A DNA stretch of 64,000 nucleotides from Bacillota bacterium (GCA_023410575.1 JAEYPP010000043.1:35720-99719), one strand, 5' to 3'; positions 1 through 8,717 are shown, counted from the stretch's first letter. Notes: a model not told the origin generated them from the sequence alone. Made by a program: numbers and translations.

Positions 1-32
1 ATACGAGGAAATTCAAAGGAATTTCCTCGTAT
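1..32. repeat. perfect 14-bp inverted repeat
   Basis: Arms ATACGAGGAAATTC and its complement flank an AAAG loop. The loop context TTC-AAAG-GAA resembles the hairpin at 29158-29203. It may be the 3' end signal of a gene outside the window; no T-run follows it on the plus strand inside the window. Confidence 0.6.
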
Positions 33-39
33 ATAAAAA

Positions 40-68
40 AAGCCATGACATTATTCATATCTTGGCTT
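40..68 (-). terminator. intrinsic terminator of the 75-530 gene
   Basis: Read on the minus strand, AAGCCA and TGGCTT pair, with an inner GATAT/ATGTC helix, followed by TTTTTTTAT. It begins just 3' of the stop codon of the small membrane-protein gene. Confidence 0.7.
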
Positions 69-74
69 AAAAAA

Positions 75-530
75 TCAAATTTTTTTATTTTTCACATGAC
101 TTAATATTATTTTTTCTAAAACAGATTTATAAACTAATACAATCTGGGCATCAATAAAACAATATTTATTCAATAAGAACTCATAAGTCTTAACTAAAAA
201 AAGTGCACTCATCACAGAGATTGAAGCAATCGTAATCGTTGGAAGCAAATTTCTTGTAAGGATGAAAATCGAGCCTAAAAGGTATACGATAATTGTAAAA
301 ACATAGGTTTTACTAATTCGAAACGCCAGTAGCATTGCTTCATTTAAGCGATCATGCATATGAGCAATAGATTCAATATCTTTATCTTTTAAGTGAAGAT
401 AGATATCTTCATAAACCTCTTTACTTTCTAATGACTTTTCCATAAGATTTCTCTGTATATAGGTAAAATACTTATTATAGCTTTTTTCTCCTAATTCTCG
501 CCTTATAAGACGCCGAAATACACTCATCAT
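75..530 (-). CDS. small two-helix membrane protein, unknown function
   Basis: A 151-residue protein not assigned to a family. The first 70 residues are charged and rich in Lys, Arg and Glu (RRLIRRELGEKSYNKYF near the start). Two hydrophobic segments follow at roughly 75-93 and 96-115, then a short mixed tail. This suggests a cytoplasmic amphipathic head followed by a membrane hairpin. A GGGGA ribosome site precedes two consecutive ATG codons, so the start is uncertain by one residue. The gene appears monocistronic, with its own terminator at 40-68. No catalytic motif is visible. Confidence 0.6.
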   Translation of the reverse strand: MMSVFRRLIRRELGEKSYNKYFTYIQRNLMEKSLESKEVYEDIYLHLKDKDIESIAHMHDRLNEAMLLAFRISKTYVFTIIVYLLGSIFILTRNLLPTITIASISVMSALFLVKTYEFLLNKYCFIDAQIVLVYKSVLEKIILSHVKNKKI

Positions 531-699
531 ATCCCCACATCCTTTCAGTGGAAATTTATAATTTCATAACTTTAGTATTTACGTGCGACGGTTCAATTAT
601 CTTTGTAATTATTTGAAATTTTGGAAAAGCATGAAAACATTCACAAATTGTTCATAAGTTAGCCATACTATACTCATAAATATTATTTATAATAAATTT

Positions 700-735
700 A
701 TAAGTTAGAGAAAAAAGATTTTTTTACTAACTTAT
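700..735. other. hairpin in the 531-837 intergenic region
   Basis: ATAAGTTAG and CTAACTTAT pair across an A/T-rich loop. The 531-837 interval is otherwise AT-rich with no ORF seen. The hairpin lies beyond the terminator of the response-regulator gene and its role is unclear. Confidence 0.4.
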
Positions 736-775
736 CTAATTAAACAGTTTACAAGATAATTTTTTTCATAAAATA

Positions 776-809
776 AAGCCCGGCAGTAACCCTCCCCTCT
801 ACCGGGCTT
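776..809 (-). terminator. intrinsic terminator of REC-Hpt gene
   Basis: AAGCCCGG pairs with CCGGGCTT around a C/T-rich loop. On the minus strand it is followed by TATTTTAT. It lies about 30 bases 3' of the response-regulator stop codon. Confidence 0.75.
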
Positions 810-837
810 CTCCTCTGCCTTTCATTAAGTATTTCTA

Positions 838-1917
838 TTATTCATTTATCTCATTCCAACAGTCGATTAACATCGCCTTTACATTATCATAGTTGAATTC
901 CTCTGTTGCTTCGATTGCTTGCATGATATATTGCTTGCTACTGGTTTTTACAATCTGCTCCAAGGACTTTAATCCATTCATTATTTCAACGTATTCAAAA
1001 CGATAAACATGTAACACTATCTTTTCAATTAGTCGATTGATTTCTTCTATGGAACCTTCGGTCTCGTTGTTATCCAGTGAATCATTTTTTATACTACTAT
1101 AATATGCTTGAACTGCTTGTTCAAGTTCATTGTTAAATACAGTTATACGATGAATATATATGTGAAAATCCTGCATTCTCTTTTCAGAAATTTTATAATT
1201 CGATACAATATCTTTATCCTGCATAAATAACAATTCAAACTGGCTTGTAACCTTAGCTAAGTCATGTGCTCCTATATAAAAAAATACACTTTTAATTAAA
1301 TGAAGTTGAAAATATATCTGTTTATAATTAGTATCTAAAATTAAATTTCCAATCGTCCTAATCGTATCCTTCATTTGCTTAATCGATGTTTTTACAATCC
1401 TCATATAACAAGCTGGACTATAGTGAGCATATTTAAACCCTTCTACTAAATCAAGTTCTTCTAGCTTACCAAGGAACTCTATTATCAGATTTTTCTCGAT
1501 TAATTCACTGTTATAGTTGTTTTCGAACAAAGGGATATTCGTCATAAAAAACCATTGCTCCAAGCAATTCTTTAACTTACTTGAGTTTAGTGGTTTCGTA
1601 ATAACATCATCAAATTGATATTTGGTTATATATTGTTCAGGTTCTTCAATAATGGATCCAGAAGTAGCTATAATCTTTATTCTTTTATCATCTCTCTCAA
1701 ATTCACGAATATACCTTGTTGTTGTAATCCCATCCATAACTGGCATTAAAAGATCCATAAAGATGACATCAATCTGTTGATTTCTAATAATTTCAAGTGC
1801 CTTATCACCATTATCGACTTCAAAAATCTTAGTATCGAATTCCATTAAGAGGTTTCTCAATGCCATACGATTAACCAAGTTATCATCCACAATCAAAATT
1901 TGCAATTTATTATCCAT
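838..1917 (-). CDS. response regulator with C-terminal Hpt domain
   Basis: A 359-residue protein. Residues 5-123 form a receiver domain: acidic pair D11/D12, phospho-acceptor D55 in MDLLMPVMDG, conserved T85/S86 and K108 in the KP motif. Residues about 155-240 resemble an Hpt histidine phosphotransfer domain: an Hpt-like GFKYAHYSPACYMRIV lead-in, then QLHLIKSVFFYIGAHDLA, where H206 occupies the phosphorylatable His of the HxLKGxxxxxGA pattern. A helical tail follows. The start is the ATG preceded by GGGGA five bases upstream; an in-frame TTG lies four codons earlier. No kinase is adjacent, so it probably works in a multi-step phosphorelay with a hybrid kinase encoded elsewhere. The REC call is secure; the Hpt call is good but made by eye. 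Confidence 0.85.
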   Translation of the reverse strand: MDNKLQILIVDDNLVNRMALRNLLMEFDTKIFEVDNGDKALEIIRNQQIDVIFMDLLMPVMDGITTTRYIREFERDDKRIKIIATSGSIIEEPEQYITKYQFDDVITKPLNSSKLKNCLEQWFFMTNIPLFENNYNSELIEKNLIIEFLGKLEELDLVEGFKYAHYSPACYMRIVKTSIKQMKDTIRTIGNLILDTNYKQIYFQLHLIKSVFFYIGAHDLAKVTSQFELLFMQDKDIVSNYKISEKRMQDFHIYIHRITVFNNELEQAVQAYYSSIKNDSLDNNETEGSIEEINRLIEKIVLHVYRFEYVEIMNGLKSLEQIVKTSSKQYIMQAIEATEEFNYDNVKAMLIDCWNEINE

Positions 1918-2022
1918 TTGAATCCCCAATCAAAATGTAATAGGAAAGTTCTTCCGTCCACATATTATCAATTTTTTAAAAAAATTGCAACAAAATGACA
2001 AAAAAAAACAGGCAGTTAACCC

Positions 2023-2051
2023 TTTAAAAAGACTTTTCTTAGTGGTATAAT
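2023..2051 (+). promoter_or_regulatory. sigma-A type promoter of upp
   Basis: TTTAAA (-35), a 17-base spacer and TATAAT (-10), 60 bases upstream of the upp start codon. No attenuator is seen in the short leader. Confidence 0.7.
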
Positions 2052-2113
2052 ACTAGGAAAGTATATAACAAAAGTAAAATGCATGAAAATGTAAAATAAC
2101 CGGAGGTATTATC

Positions 2114-2743
2114 ATGTCAAAAGTCCAAATTATGGATCATCCCCTAATCCAACATAAAATTGGTATTATGAGAATGAAGACAACATCAACGAAAGAGTTT
2201 CGTGATTTAGTATCTGAGGTAGCAATGCTCATTTACTATGAGGCAAGTCGAAATCTTAAACTAGCAGATAAGATTGTAGAAACTCCTTTAGTTCAAACTA
2301 CTGTAAAAGAAATCGCTGGCAAAAAGCTATGTGTTGTTCCAATTCTTAGAGCAGGAATGCATATGGCAGACGGAGTATTAGGACTTACGCCAAATGCAAA
2401 GGTTGGTCATATAGGACTCTACCGTGATGAAAAAACATTAGAACCTGTTGAGTATTTCTGTAAATTACCATCAGATGCTGCTGAACGTGAAATCTTTGTT
2501 GTCGATCCAATGCTCGCAACAGGTGGTTCTGCAAGCGCAGCAATCACTCTATTAAAGAATCGCGGAATAAAAAAAATTCGTTTCCTTTGCTTAATTGCGG
2601 CACCAGAAGGTTTAAAACGACTTCAAGAGGAGCATCCTGATGTTGATATTTACATTGGTGTGCTTGATGAAAGATTAAATGAGCATGGATACATTCTCCC
2701 TGGTCTTGGTGATGCAGGTGACCGTATCTATGGCACGAAATAA
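2114..2743 (+). CDS. upp: uracil phosphoribosyltransferase
   Basis: Makes UMP from uracil and PRPP for pyrimidine salvage in the cytosol. The 209 residues match the usual length. Hallmarks are VPILRAGMHMADGVL near residue 80 and the PRPP-binding loop FVVDPMLATGGSASAAI near 130, with a uracil-binding YILPGLGDAGDRIYGT tail. The ATG follows CGGAGG with good spacing. It is transcribed alone from the promoter at 2023-2051 and ends just before the palindromic repeat elements, the second of which has a plus-strand T-run and may terminate it. Confidence 0.97.
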   Translation: MSKVQIMDHPLIQHKIGIMRMKTTSTKEFRDLVSEVAMLIYYEASRNLKLADKIVETPLVQTTVKEIAGKKLCVVPILRAGMHMADGVLGLTPNAKVGHIGLYRDEKTLEPVEYFCKLPSDAAEREIFVVDPMLATGGSASAAITLLKNRGIKKIRFLCLIAAPEGLKRLQEEHPDVDIYIGVLDERLNEHGYILPGLGDAGDRIYGTK

Positions 2744-2764
2744 ATAAAGAAGTGTTTTGCATAA

Positions 2765-2973
2765 TGCAACAGCCCTGTTTGCTTGCAAGGCGTTTGTGAT
2801 TTTCTGTTATGAAGAAGAAAGAGGACACATGTATATTTTCTACGGCGCGCTACGCTCACAAGCCCACAAAGAGCGTGTGGGACTTGTAAGGCCTTCGAAA
2901 ACATACATGTGTCCTCTTTCTTCGGGATAGGAGGTGAATCACAAACGCTAATAAAGTTGCGAGGGCTGTTGCA
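2765..2973. repeat. long palindromic repeat element, copy A
   Basis: A long imperfect palindrome. TGCAACAGCCCT pairs with AGGGCTGTTGCA at the ends, then GCGTTTGTGATT with its complement, then AAAGAGGACACATGTAT with its complement. The centre carries the family core: CTACGGCGCGCTACGCTCACAAGC, a CCCAC/GTGGG mini-hairpin, then GACTTGTAAGG. The same core occurs at 2963-3132 and, inverted, at 43865-44038. Its right outer arm is also the left arm of copy B. It lies 3' of upp and contains no credible gene. Confidence 0.8.
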
Positions 2974-3132
2974 CTAAGGGCATTATGAATAAATAAAGGG
3001 CGATAGTATATTTTTCTTCGGCGCGCTACGCTCACAAGCTCCACAAAGTACGTGTGGGGACTTGTAAGGCACTCCGAAAAATACCATCGCCCTTCATTCT
3101 TCTATACAGTATTCAGCTAGTGTAACAGCCCC
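2963..3132. repeat. long palindromic repeat element, copy B
   Basis: Outer arms GGGCTGTTGCACTA and TAGTGTAACAGCCC pair; inner arms GGGCGATAGTATA and ATACCATCGCCC pair; the middle is the same core as copy A. TTCTTTTT follows on the plus strand, so it may end upp transcripts. It sits between convergent upp and galM. On the opposite strand the copy at 43865-44038 is clearly homologous along almost the whole length. Together copies A and B fill the 2744-3156 gap, which holds no gene. Confidence 0.8.
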
Positions 3133-3156
3133 TTCTTTTTATGCATTAGGAACTTC

Positions 3157-4209
3157 TTAACTAAATTTATATATTGTTACTGTTTCAAATTCTTCATTTG
3201 CCTTTACAATAGGACTTGGGAAAGATGCTATATTACAAGAATTAGGATAGAACTGCGTCTCGAAACATACACCTGAGTTCTTACTATATACGGCACCTGC
3301 TTTTCCTTTCGTACCATTCGATATGAAATTACCAGTGTAAATCTGCACACCTGGAAGGTCGGTAAATACCTCCATTAGTCTTCCACTCTTTGGATCATAA
3401 AGTTCTGCTACTTTTTCAATCTCATCACCTGATGTGTTAAGAACGTAATTATGATCATAGCCACCAGCCATCTTGAGTGGAGCATAATCTGCTTTTATGT
3501 CTTCTCCAATCTTTTTACGTGTTCTAAAATCCATTGGTGTTCCAGAAACATCGGTATACTCGCCTGTAGGTATTAAACCTTCACGAACTGTAGTGATTTT
3601 ATCGGAATCAATAAATACTTCTTGATCTAATATCGTTCCAGAATTATGTCCTGCAAGATTAAAGTAAGAATGATTTGTAAAATTAACAATCGTGTCTTTA
3701 TCAGAAACTGCATAATATTCGATAACTAACTCGTTATTATTCGTCAGGGTATACGTAACTGAATAATCTAGGTTACCAGGGAATCCTTGTTCCATATCTG
3801 GACTTAAGCGTGAAAATTCAATGCCAATCTCGTCTTCTTCTTTGTAAATTTCAGTTTCATATAGAAATTTGTTGTAACTTTTGCTTGCGCTATGTAAGTT
3901 ATTCACACCATCATTTACCTCAAATTGGTATGCAACTCCATTGATTGTTGCTTTCGCATCTGCAATACGATTTGCATGTCGGCCGATCATTGAGCCAAAA
4001 TAATTAGTATTTTCCTCATATTCAGCCAAGGTATCATACCCTAAAACTACATCAGACTTAACACCTTCCTTATCAGGAACAATAATACTAATTATATTAG
4101 CACCATAGTCAGTTAATACCACTTCCATACCATTATCATTCACAATCGAATATGTTGTTGCTTTTTCTCCTTCTTTTGTTATACCAAATGGTTTCTGTAT
4201 AATTTGCAT
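3157..4209 (-). CDS. galM: aldose 1-epimerase (mutarotase)
   Basis: Interconverts alpha and beta anomers of galactose or glucose ahead of galactokinase or glucokinase. The 350 residues match the family. Typical motifs are visible: YGANIISIIVPDKEG near the start, MIGRHANRIA near residue 76, the catalytic-His motif TNHSYFNLAGH, GGYDHNYVL, and a C-terminal CFETQFYPNSCN stretch with the expected acidic residue. No signal peptide, so cytosolic. The ATG has an AGGAGG site. It stands apart from other sugar genes; a hairpin lies 30 bases upstream of its start. Confidence 0.95.
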   Translation of the reverse strand: MQIIQKPFGITKEGEKATTYSIVNDNGMEVVLTDYGANIISIIVPDKEGVKSDVVLGYDTLAEYEENTNYFGSMIGRHANRIADAKATINGVAYQFEVNDGVNNLHSASKSYNKFLYETEIYKEEDEIGIEFSRLSPDMEQGFPGNLDYSVTYTLTNNNELVIEYYAVSDKDTIVNFTNHSYFNLAGHNSGTILDQEVFIDSDKITTVREGLIPTGEYTDVSGTPMDFRTRKKIGEDIKADYAPLKMAGGYDHNYVLNTSGDEIEKVAELYDPKSGRLMEVFTDLPGVQIYTGNFISNGTKGKAGAVYSKNSGVCFETQFYPNSCNIASFPSPIVKANEEFETVTIYKFS

Positions 4210-4238
4210 GTTTTGAACCTCCTATTTTATGCAAAAAC

Positions 4239-4262
4239 GCCTCAAGCCAAATGGCCTGAGGC
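4239..4262 (-). terminator. terminator after cold shock gene / hairpin in galM leader
   Basis: GCCTCAaGCC and GGCcTGAGGC form a tight stem around AAAT, with T-rich runs on both sides (GTTTTT on minus, TTTTTT on plus). It lies 3' of the cold-shock gene and 30 bases 5' of galM. If galM has a promoter upstream of the stem, the hairpin could act as an attenuator. Confidence 0.7.
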
Positions 4263-4394
4263 AATTTTTTCTTACAAAATCCTCTTACAATATAGCTAAT
4301 TCTGTATAAAATTTTAACAATTTATATAATAGAAAAAGGTACACTGAAAGCAATGAAACAAGAATGGCAAGCAATCTGCCTTACTTGTCACGAA

Positions 4395-4595
4395 TTATAA
4401 TCTTGTAACGTTAGTAGCTTGTGGTCCTTTAGCTCCCTGAATTACTTCGAACTCAACTTCCTGTCCTTCTTCTAAAGACTTAAAGCCATCCATGTTAAGT
4501 CCTGAGTAATGTACGAATACATCGTTACCCTGTTCATCAGAGATGAAACCAAAACCTTTTTGATTGTTAAACCACTTTACAGTACCTTTGTTCAT
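4395..4595 (-). CDS. CspA-family cold shock protein
   Basis: A 66-residue single cold-shock domain that binds single-stranded RNA or DNA and melts secondary structure. The RNP1 motif KGFGFISDE and RNP2-like DVFVHYSGL are both present, starting from GTVKWFNNQ. The start is the ATG placed eight bases after GGAGG; an in-frame TTG further upstream overlaps that ribosome site and is rejected. The leader of about 70 bases from a strong promoter is in line with the long leaders typical of csp mRNAs. Monocistronic, terminator at 4239-4262. Confidence 0.95.
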   Translation of the reverse strand: MNKGTVKWFNNQKGFGFISDEQGNDVFVHYSGLNMDGFKSLEEGQEVEFEVIQGAKGPQATNVTRL

Positions 4596-4665
4596 GAGAT
4601 AATCCTCCAAAAAAAATTAAAATATTGTTGTGTAACCTAGTAAATACTATATCTACAACAATGAA

Positions 4666-4694
4666 ATCATACCATTTTTACTAAGTTCTGTCAA
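4666..4694 (-). promoter_or_regulatory. strong promoter of the cold shock gene
   Basis: On the minus strand a perfect TTGACA is followed by a 17-base spacer and TATGAT. It lies about 70 bases upstream of the cold-shock ATG, just past the end of the DUF1294 gene. Confidence 0.8.
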
Positions 4695-4715
4695 TCCCTA
4701 AAATGTCAAGTAAAA

Positions 4716-4994
4716 TCATTGTAAAGTAATTAGTAAAATTATTCCAATCAATTGAAGAACCAGAATAAGAGGCATGCCAATCACAAAGCTAGTATGTTTA
4801 GTCTTATGTCGAAAAACGTACATTCCTAAGATAGAACCAATGCTTCCACCGAAAGCTGCAATTAAAAATAGAGTCCGTTCCTTCACTCTCCATTCATTCT
4901 TTCTTGCCCGTTTTTTGTCGATGCCCATACTAAAAAAACCGGCGATTGTTAACATCGCCGGATAAATGATTAGTATAAGCTTGTATAACTCCAT
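4716..4994 (-). CDS. DUF1294 small membrane protein
   Basis: A 92-residue protein with three hydrophobic segments (about 4-23, 42-60 and 70-90). It has the DUF1294 pattern: DKKRARKNEWRVKERTL followed by a Gly-rich helix (FGGSIGSILGMYVF), then RHKTKHTSF. Function is not known; some family members are fused to cold-shock domains, and here a separate cold-shock gene lies directly downstream. Its ATG overlaps the aspS stop (TAATG), so it is probably translationally coupled and the last gene of the relA-aspS operon. Confidence 0.85.
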   Translation of the reverse strand: MELYKLILIIYPAMLTIAGFFSMGIDKKRARKNEWRVKERTLFLIAAFGGSIGSILGMYVFRHKTKHTSFVIGMPLILVLQLIGIILLITLQ

Positions 4995-6793
4995 TATTCT
5001 TGTGAAGCAGATGGCTTTCTAACTTCAATACAAAGTTCATCCAGCTGCTTCTCATCAACACAATTTGGAGCGTCTGTCATTAAGCAAGAGGCATCTTTGA
5101 TTTTTGGGAATGCAATCACATCACGGATAGAATCCTCTTTAGCCATTAACATAACCAAACGATCAAGGCCATATGCTAAACCAGCATGTGGTGGAACACC
5201 ATATTTAAATGCATTTAATAAGAAACCAAAACGATCATAGGCATCTTCTTTTGTGAAACCAAGCACTTCAAACATCTTTTCTTGTACATGATTCTGGAAG
5301 ATACGAACAGAACCACCACCGATTTCAGTACCATTTAATACAATATCGTAAGCTTTTGCTCTTACTTTACCTGGATCGCTCTCTAAAAGTTCTAAATCTT
5401 CTTCCATTGGCATTGTAAATGGATGATGCATTGCTGTATATCTTCCTTCTTCTTCGGAGTATTCAAGCAATGGGAACTCTGTTACCCATAAGAAATTATA
5501 AGTATTTTTGTCTAATAAATTTAACTGTTTTGCGATTTCTAAACGAAGTGCACCTAATACATCAAAAACAACTTTGTCTTGATCAGCAGCAAAGAGTAAT
5601 AAGTCTCCTGGTTTACCATTCAATGCTTCTATTAAAGCTTTTAATTCTTCTTCTGTCATGAACTTAGCAAAAGAGGACTTATAAGAACCATCCGCATTGA
5701 TTGCAAGATATGCAAGGCCTTTTGCTCCATATCCTTTTGCAAATTCAACTAATGCATCAATCTTCTTACGTGGCATCTCTGCTTCACCTTCCACATTGAT
5801 ACCACGAACAGAACCACCTGCTGATAAGGCACCAGTAAACACAGAAAAACCACATTCCTTTACAATGTTAGATACATTCTTTAATTCGAAACCGAATCTA
5901 GTATCTGGTTTATCCGACCCGTAGCGATCCATCGCCTCGCGCCATGTCATTCTTTGGATTGGTAACTGTACATCAATTCCGATGGATTCTTTAAACATCT
6001 TCTGTAAGAGACGTTCATTTACTGCGATTACATCATCGACGTCAACAAAGCTTAATTCCATATCGATTTGTGTAAACTCTGGTTGACGGTCTGCACGTAA
6101 ATCCTCATCACGGAAACATTTTGCAAGCTGAAAATAACGATCATATCCAGAACACATTAATAACTGCTTGAATATCTGTGGAGATTGAGGAAGTGCATAA
6201 AACGAACCTGGATGTACACGACTTGGTACTAAATAATCTCTTGCACCTTCTGGTGTAGACTTACAAAGCATTGGTGTTTCAATTTCAATAAATCCTTCTT
6301 CTGACAAGAACTGTCTTGTTATATTACAAACCTTACTACGAAGTATTAAATTACGTTGTAAATCTGGTCGTCTTAAATCAAGATAACGGTATTTTAAACG
6401 AAGTTCTTCCTTTGTCTTGGATTCTTCTTCAATTGGGAAAGGTGGTGTCTCTGCTTCGGAAAGAATACGAATTTCCTTTGCTCGGATCTCAATTGCACCA
6501 GTAGAAAGGTTCTCGTTTACTGCACCAGAACGTGCTTCAACGGTACCAACGACTGCAACTACGAACTCACTACGAAGTTTGTAAGCTTTATCAAAATTCT
6601 CGGTTCCACAATCACCTTCCTCAAAAATAATCTGTAATAATCCAGAACGATCTCTTAAATCGACAAAGATAATTCCACCTTTATTTCTACTTTTTTGAAC
6701 CCAACCCATGACGGTAACGGTTTGTCCAATGTTGCTTTGATTAAGCTCTGTACATCTGTGACTTCTATGCAAGCCTTTCATCGATTCTGCCAT
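4994..6793 (-). CDS. aspS: aspartyl-tRNA synthetase
   Basis: Charges tRNA-Asp with aspartate. At 599 residues it is the bacterial long form: an OB-fold anticodon-binding domain (about 1-110), class II catalytic domain, and the bacterial GAD insertion at about 290-420. Motif 2 is seen as FRDEDLRADRQPEFTQ and motif 3 as GLAYGLDRLVML. The ribosome site is AGGAGG. It follows hisS by 12 bases in the same operon, a pairing common in Firmicutes. Whether it is discriminating or also charges tRNA-Asn cannot be told from the sequence alone. Confidence 0.98.
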   Translation of the reverse strand: MAESMKGLHRSHRCTELNQSNIGQTVTVMGWVQKSRNKGGIIFVDLRDRSGLLQIIFEEGDCGTENFDKAYKLRSEFVVAVVGTVEARSGAVNENLSTGAIEIRAKEIRILSEAETPPFPIEEESKTKEELRLKYRYLDLRRPDLQRNLILRSKVCNITRQFLSEEGFIEIETPMLCKSTPEGARDYLVPSRVHPGSFYALPQSPQIFKQLLMCSGYDRYFQLAKCFRDEDLRADRQPEFTQIDMELSFVDVDDVIAVNERLLQKMFKESIGIDVQLPIQRMTWREAMDRYGSDKPDTRFGFELKNVSNIVKECGFSVFTGALSAGGSVRGINVEGEAEMPRKKIDALVEFAKGYGAKGLAYLAINADGSYKSSFAKFMTEEELKALIEALNGKPGDLLLFAADQDKVVFDVLGALRLEIAKQLNLLDKNTYNFLWVTEFPLLEYSEEEGRYTAMHHPFTMPMEEDLELLESDPGKVRAKAYDIVLNGTEIGGGSVRIFQNHVQEKMFEVLGFTKEDAYDRFGFLLNAFKYGVPPHAGLAYGLDRLVMLMAKEDSIRDVIAFPKIKDASCLMTDAPNCVDEKQLDELCIEVRKPSASQE

Positions 6794-6805
6794 GTCAACA
6801 TCCTC

Positions 6806-8062
6806 CTACTTATTTAAATTTAAAATGTAATCAGCTATTTTATCAAGCTCTAATTCGACTTGTTCGCCGGTCTCCATATTTTTAACATTAGCTTTGCCAT
6901 TCGCTAATTCATCTGCACCAAGAATTACTGTATTTTTAGCTCCAATTTTATTCGCATATTTCATCTGTGCCTTTACGGAACGATCCATATAATCAGTTTC
7001 TGTAATTACACCTTCATAACGAAGCTTTGATACAAGTTGATAAGCGGCGGCCTTTGCTTCTTTTCCTAAGATACCAACATAAAGCTCAATTGCTGGCTGC
7101 GTTGGTAACTTAGTACCTTCCTTTTCAAGGAAATAGATAATACGCTCAATCCCCATGCCAAAGCCAACACTTGGAATATCTTGTTTTTCGTCAATTTCAT
7201 GGACAAGTCCATCGTATCTTCCGCCACCGCAAAGTGTAAAGCCGTCCTCATTGACAAATTCAAAAACCGTCTTTGTATAGTAGTCCAAACCACGCACGAT
7301 ACCTGTATCAATTTCAAAAGGAATATTTAATGTATTTAATAAGCTCTTTAATTCCTCAAAATGAGTTGAACACTCCTCGTCTAAATAATCAATCGTACGA
7401 GGTGCATCTTTTACGATATCCTTGCATTTATCTTCTTTACAGTCAATCACACGAAGTGGATTCTTTAACATACGATCACGGCATGTTGGGCAAAGATTGT
7501 TTTCATGTTTTTTTAAAAAAGAAAGAAGGGCTTCATTATAGGTCTTTCGGCAATTCTTACAACCTATACTATTGATGTGTAGCTTTGCTTTCTTTAATCC
7601 AATCTCTTGAATAAAGGTTGTAATTAAAGTAATCAACTCTACTTCGGCCAAAGGACTCTTGGAGCCTACAAATTCGACACCAAACTGATGATGTTGACGT
7701 AATCTACCACTTTGTGGCTTTTCATAGCGAAACGCTGGCGTTACATAAAATAACTTTATTGGTTGACTTTCTGCATACAGATTATTCTCAAGATACGCAC
7801 GAATGGCACCTGCAGTACCTTCTGGCTTTAATGTAATACTACGATCGCCTTTATCTGTAAATGTATACATCTCCTTTTGTACTACGTCAGTTGTTTCTCC
7901 AACACTACGTTGAAACAATACTGTATGTTCAAAAACAGGTGTTATTATCTCCTTAATGTTATACGCCTTGCAGAGCTTTCTTGCAAGCTCTTCAATTAAC
8001 GTTCTTTTATACATGTCCTCCCCATACCAATCCTGGGTTCCTTTTGGACGCTGTGTGATCAT
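6806..8062 (-). CDS. hisS: histidyl-tRNA synthetase
   Basis: Charges tRNA-His. The 418 residues are the normal bacterial length. Class II motif 2 is visible as FRYEKPQSGRLRQHHQFGVE, with the His-specific loops GLDYYTKTVFEF and CGGGRYDGL, and a C-terminal HGTP anticodon-binding domain from about residue 325. The ATG follows AAAGGAGG. No T-box leader precedes it, consistent with its place inside a longer operon downstream of relA and hemZ. Confidence 0.98.
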   Translation of the reverse strand: MITQRPKGTQDWYGEDMYKRTLIEELARKLCKAYNIKEIITPVFEHTVLFQRSVGETTDVVQKEMYTFTDKGDRSITLKPEGTAGAIRAYLENNLYAESQPIKLFYVTPAFRYEKPQSGRLRQHHQFGVEFVGSKSPLAEVELITLITTFIQEIGLKKAKLHINSIGCKNCRKTYNEALLSFLKKHENNLCPTCRDRMLKNPLRVIDCKEDKCKDIVKDAPRTIDYLDEECSTHFEELKSLLNTLNIPFEIDTGIVRGLDYYTKTVFEFVNEDGFTLCGGGRYDGLVHEIDEKQDIPSVGFGMGIERIIYFLEKEGTKLPTQPAIELYVGILGKEAKAAAYQLVSKLRYEGVITETDYMDRSVKAQMKYANKIGAKNTVILGADELANGKANVKNMETGEQVELELDKIADYILNLNK

Positions 8063-8075
8063 CTTTGCTCCTCCT

Positions 8076-8717
8076 TTAAATTGCCGATAGATTTAATTCT
8101 TTTTGATTTACTTCATAGATGTATTGTTTTATTCCATCAAATTTCTTATCATTTACCATTTCAAGAAATGCCAAGAAAATTTTCATATCAAAATTCTTCA
8201 CCTCATCAATCATTAGTTCAATTGCTTGACTAATATCAAAGGCTGTTCTATAAGGACGCTCCGTAACAAGTGCGCTAAACACATCACATGTTCTAAGTAT
8301 TCTAGCACCATAAGGAATTGCATTTCCTACAAGATTATCTGGATAACCGGAACCATCAAAATTCTCATGATGATGGTAAATGCTAGCTAAAATCTCTTGG
8401 GAGTATATATTTTTCTGAACTAATATATCATATCCTAGCTTTGGGTGCAATCTTACATACTTCATTTCTTCGATCTTTAAAGTATCATTCTTCCGCCCAT
8501 ATAGATATTCACCAAGACGTAATTTCCCGATATCATGCACCATACCTGCTTGCGCTAACTCATGACACCTTTTTTTAGGTAATCCTAGCTCTCTTCCTAG
8601 CATAAATGCCAGATTGCTTACCAAAATTCCATGATTAATTGCGTCTTCGAGGTCGTAAATACATATTTTATTTAAATCATCTAACTCAATTAAATCTAAT
8701 TCTTGCTCCGATATCAT
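8076..8717 (-). CDS. HD-GYP-like phosphohydrolase
   Basis: A 213-residue single-domain protein. The metal-binding HD pair is in GMVHDIGKL near residue 60, followed by HPKLGYDIL, HHHENFDGSGYP and RILRTCDVFSALVTERPYR. These are the signatures of HD-GYP proteins, many of which cleave cyclic di-GMP, although substrate cannot be read from the sequence. No sensor or receiver domain is attached. Its ATG overlaps the hemZ stop as TAATG, indicating coupled translation inside the relA-to-aspS operon. Confidence 0.85.
   Translation of the reverse strand: MISEQELDLIELDDLNKICIYDLEDAINHGILVSNLAFMLGRELGLPKKRCHELAQAGMVHDIGKLRLGEYLYGRKNDTLKIEEMKYVRLHPKLGYDILVQKNIYSQEILASIYHHHENFDGSGYPDNLVGNAIPYGARILRTCDVFSALVTERPYRTAFDISQAIELMIDEVKNFDMKIFLAFLEMVNDKKFDGIKQYIYEVNQKELNLSAI

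Noticed and set aside
2856..3044. 62-codon ORF on the minus strand within repeat elements A and B
   Set aside because: It lies wholly inside the palindromes, has no ribosome site, and its frame is explained by the paired arms.
2765..3132. Insertion sequence or transposon
   Set aside because: No transposase ORF and no clear target-site duplication; the structure is a palindromic repeat and only MITE-like mobility remains possible.
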